DNA of 39,584 nucleotides, from assembly GCA_944388125.1 (NCBI GenBank), contig CALXHO010000017.1, positions 1-39,584 of the forward strand. The letters are read 5' to 3'. This DNA is from an uncultured Gemmiger sp. (GTDB lineage Bacteria > Bacillota > Clostridia > Oscillospirales > Ruminococcaceae). Shown here in pieces: positions 37,742-39,584 of the stretch (within the stretch, counting starts at the first letter, position 1; each line of letters starts with the position of its first letter). The notes beneath the pieces were generated by a model. The model saw nothing but the letters and a program-made list of their open reading frames with translations, was not told the DNA's origin and searched no databases. Position numbers and translations under genes: made by a program.

Positions 37742-39584
37742 TTATCCCTTGGCGGCCAGGTTGACCAGCTTGCCCTTGACGTAGATCTCCTTGACAATGG
37801 TCTTGCCGGCCAGGGCCTCCTGCACGGCGGGCTCCGCCTTGGCCTGTGCAATGGCGTCGGCCTGCTCGATGTCGGCAGCCACCTGGATGCGGGCCTTGAC
37901 CTTGCCGTTGACCTGCACCGCGATCTCGATGGTCTGCTCCACACACTTGGCCTCGTCGTAGGTGGGCCAGGGATAGTAGGCCAGCTGCTCGGTGTGGCCC
38001 AGCTGCTGCCACATTTCCTCGGTCATGTGGGGGGCAAAGGGGTTGAGCAGCTGCAGCAGGACTTCCAGCTCGGCACGGGTGGCACCGCCGTTGTCATACA
38101 GCGCGTTGACATAGATCATCAGCTGGGCAATGGCAGTGTTCGCCTTGAGGGCGTCGATGTCCTCACCCACCTTCTTGATGGTGCGGTGGACGGTCGCCTC
38201 CAGGGCGGGACGGTAGCCCTCGCCCTCGACGATCTTTTCGCCCAGGCCCCAGATGCGCTCCAGGAAACGCTTGCAGCCCTTGATGGAGGAGGTGTTCCAG
38301 GGCGCGGCCTTTTCGAAGTCGCCGATGAACATCTCATACAGGCGCAGGGTGTCGGCACCGTACTCGTTGACCACATCGTCGGGGTTGACCACGTTGCCCA
38401 GGCTCTTGGACATCTTGACGATGGGATGCTCGGCCATCTCGCCGAACTTCTCCACCAGATGGGCGCGGACTGCCTTCTCGCTGCCGAATTCCGCCAGCAG
38501 CTGCTTGCGCTCGGCGTCGGGCAGGTTTTCAAAGGCATGGGGGTTGAGGCCCAGGATCATGCCGTGGCTGGTGCGCTTCTGGTAGGGCTCCTTGGTGGGA
38601 ACCACGCCGATATCGTAGAGGAACTTGTGCCAGAACCGGCTGTACAGCAGGTGGAGGGTGGTGTGCTCCATGCCGCCGTTGTACCAGTCCACGGGGCTCC
38701 AGTATTCCAGAGCTTCCTTGCTGGCCAGTTCCTTGTCGTTGTGGGGATCGCAGTAGCGCAGGAAGTACCAGCTGGAACCTGCCCACTGGGGCATGGTGTC
38801 GGTCTCCCGCTTGGCGGGACCGCCGCAGCAGGGGCAGGTGGTGTTGACCCACTCGGTGTGGCGGGCCAGGGGGCTCTCGCCGTCGGGACCGGGCTCAAAG
38901 TCCTTGATCTCGGGCAGGCGCAGGGGCAGCTCGCTCTCGGGCAGGGGCTGCCAGCCGCACTTTTCGCAGTAGACCATGGGGATGGGCTCGCCCCAGTAAC
39001 GCTGGCGGCTGAAGACCCAGTCGCGCAGCTTGAAGTTGACCTTCTTGCAGCCCTTGTGGTTTTCCTCCAGCCAGGCGTACATCTTTTCCTTGGCGTCCTC
39101 CACGGACAGGCCGTCCAGGAAACCGGAGTTGACCAGCGTGCCGGTGGCCACATCGGTGAAGGCAGCCTCGCTCAGGCTGGAAGGCTCATTGCCCTTGACC
39201 ACCTCGATGATGGGCAGGCCGAACTTGGTGGCGAACTCCCAGTCGCGGGTGTCGTGGGCAGGGACAGCCATGATGGCGCCGGTGCCGTAGGTAGCCAGAA
39301 CGTAGTCGGAGATGAAGATGGGGACCACCTTGCCGTTGACCGGGTTGATGGCCTGGACGCCGTCGATGCGGACGCCGGTCTTTTCCTTGTTGAGCTCGGT
39401 GCGCTCAAAGTCGGACTTGCGGGCAGCCTCGGCCTGATAGGCCTTGATCTCGTCCACGTTCTTGATGAGGCCGGCTTCCACCCACTTCTTGATGAAGGCA
39501 TGCTCGGGGCTGACGACCATGTAGGTGCAGCCAAACAGAGGGTCGTCGCGGGTGGTGTAGACGGTCAGGGTATCGCCGGCGGTG
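37742..39584 (-). CDS. leuS: Leucyl-tRNA synthetase (5' end outside window)
   Basis: The visible 613 residues are the C-terminal three quarters of a class I synthetase that charges tRNA-Leu. The window edge falls in the CP1 editing domain, with YTTRDDPLFGCTYMVVSPEHA near the start and YGTGAIMAVPAHDTRDWEFA as the editing pocket with its Asp. The zinc-finger-like CEKCGW and CPCCGGPAK, TMPQWAGSSWYFLRY, the catalytic KMSKSLGNVV and the anticodon-binding region follow. The end PAVQEALAGKTIVKEIYVKGKLVNLAAKG is the usual LeuRS C-terminus. I see no terminator before the rpsU promoter 44 bases downstream. The start codon and N-terminal HIGH motif lie beyond 39584. Confidence 0.99.
   Translation of the reverse strand, partial: TAGDTLTVYTTRDDPLFGCTYMVVSPEHAFIKKWVEAGLIKNVDEIKAYQAEAARKSDFERTELNKEKTGVRIDGVQAINPVNGKVVPIFISDYVLATYGTGAIMAVPAHDTRDWEFATKFGLPIIEVVKGNEPSSLSEAAFTDVATGTLVNSGFLDGLSVEDAKEKMYAWLEENHKGCKKVNFKLRDWVFSRQRYWGEPIPMVYCEKCGWQPLPESELPLRLPEIKDFEPGPDGESPLARHTEWVNTTCPCCGGPAKRETDTMPQWAGSSWYFLRYCDPHNDKELASKEALEYWSPVDWYNGGMEHTTLHLLYSRFWHKFLYDIGVVPTKEPYQKRTSHGMILGLNPHAFENLPDAERKQLLAEFGSEKAVRAHLVEKFGEMAEHPIVKMSKSLGNVVNPDDVVNEYGADTLRLYEMFIGDFEKAAPWNTSSIKGCKRFLERIWGLGEKIVEGEGYRPALEATVHRTIKKVGEDIDALKANTAIAQLMIYVNALYDNGGATRAELEVLLQLLNPFAPHMTEEMWQQLGHTEQLAYYPWPTYDEAKCVEQTIEIAVQVNGKVKARIQVAADIEQADAIAQAKAEPAVQEALAGKTIVKEIYVKGKLVNLAAKG

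Overview
The window looks like chromosomal DNA of a GC-rich, Gram-positive Clostridia member. I would guess the Oscillospiraceae (Gemmiger/Subdoligranulum/Faecalibacterium-like), but that placement is inference from gene families and base composition, not from a marker-gene comparison. Supporting signs are strong Shine-Dalgarno sites, sigma-A type promoters with 17-18 bp spacers, many hairpin-plus-U-tract terminators, a fused FeoA-FeoB with the small FeoB-associated Cys-rich protein, YqeG, a CD1247-type zinc-ribbon protein, a 58-residue S21 and a GH25 lysozyme. There is no outer-membrane or lipid A gene. I see no tRNA, rRNA, CRISPR array, transposase or phage gene.

Layout. 1-2.2 kb: a GH25 lysozyme cut by the left edge, a DUF1622 membrane protein, and a flavodoxin-fold oxidoreductase behind a structured leader. 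2.3-4.9 kb: a minus-strand polar amino-acid ABC importer (binding lipoprotein, permease, ATPase). 5.4-8.0 kb: ferrous-iron importer FeoAB plus its small partner, with an upstream palindrome and a leader of three hairpins. 8.2-19.5 kb: one probable 11-kb operon running from a PPK2 polyphosphate kinase through nine tandem glycosyltransferases (five GT2, four GT4/GT-B) to a strong terminator. 19.5-21 kb: enolase with its own promoter and terminator.

21.2-32.8 kb: a second glycan operon. It encodes a Wzm/Wzt-type polysaccharide ABC exporter whose ATPase carries a C-terminal glycan-binding domain, a GT52/polysialyltransferase-like enzyme, a small membrane protein, a KdsB-like cytidylyltransferase, a DmpG-like pyruvate aldolase fused to a C-terminal Rossmann-like domain, a KdsC-like HAD phosphatase, a DUF2142 membrane protein with an inserted DUF4214-like domain, a GT4, a DPM1-like GT2 and DUF2304. 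32.8-34.5 kb: an orphan small protein and a convergent PIG-V-like GT-C protein. 34.6-39.6 kb, minus strand: housekeeping genes (CD1247-type protein, efp, an endonuclease IV-like TIM barrel, yqeG, rpsU, and leuS cut by the right edge).

How the parts may work together (inference). The first operon builds a complex surface glycan. The second exports it. The KdsB-like/aldolase/KdsC-like trio would make a CMP-activated 3-deoxy-2-ulosonic acid without any visible KdsA or NeuB synthase, and the GT52-like enzyme would attach it. The Wzt C-terminal domain could then recognise the finished chain end. The DPM1-like GT2, DUF2304 and the GT-C-like proteins would add lipid-phosphate-linked sugars outside the membrane. 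The ulosonate module with its unusual aldolase fusion is the best candidate here for an undescribed system.
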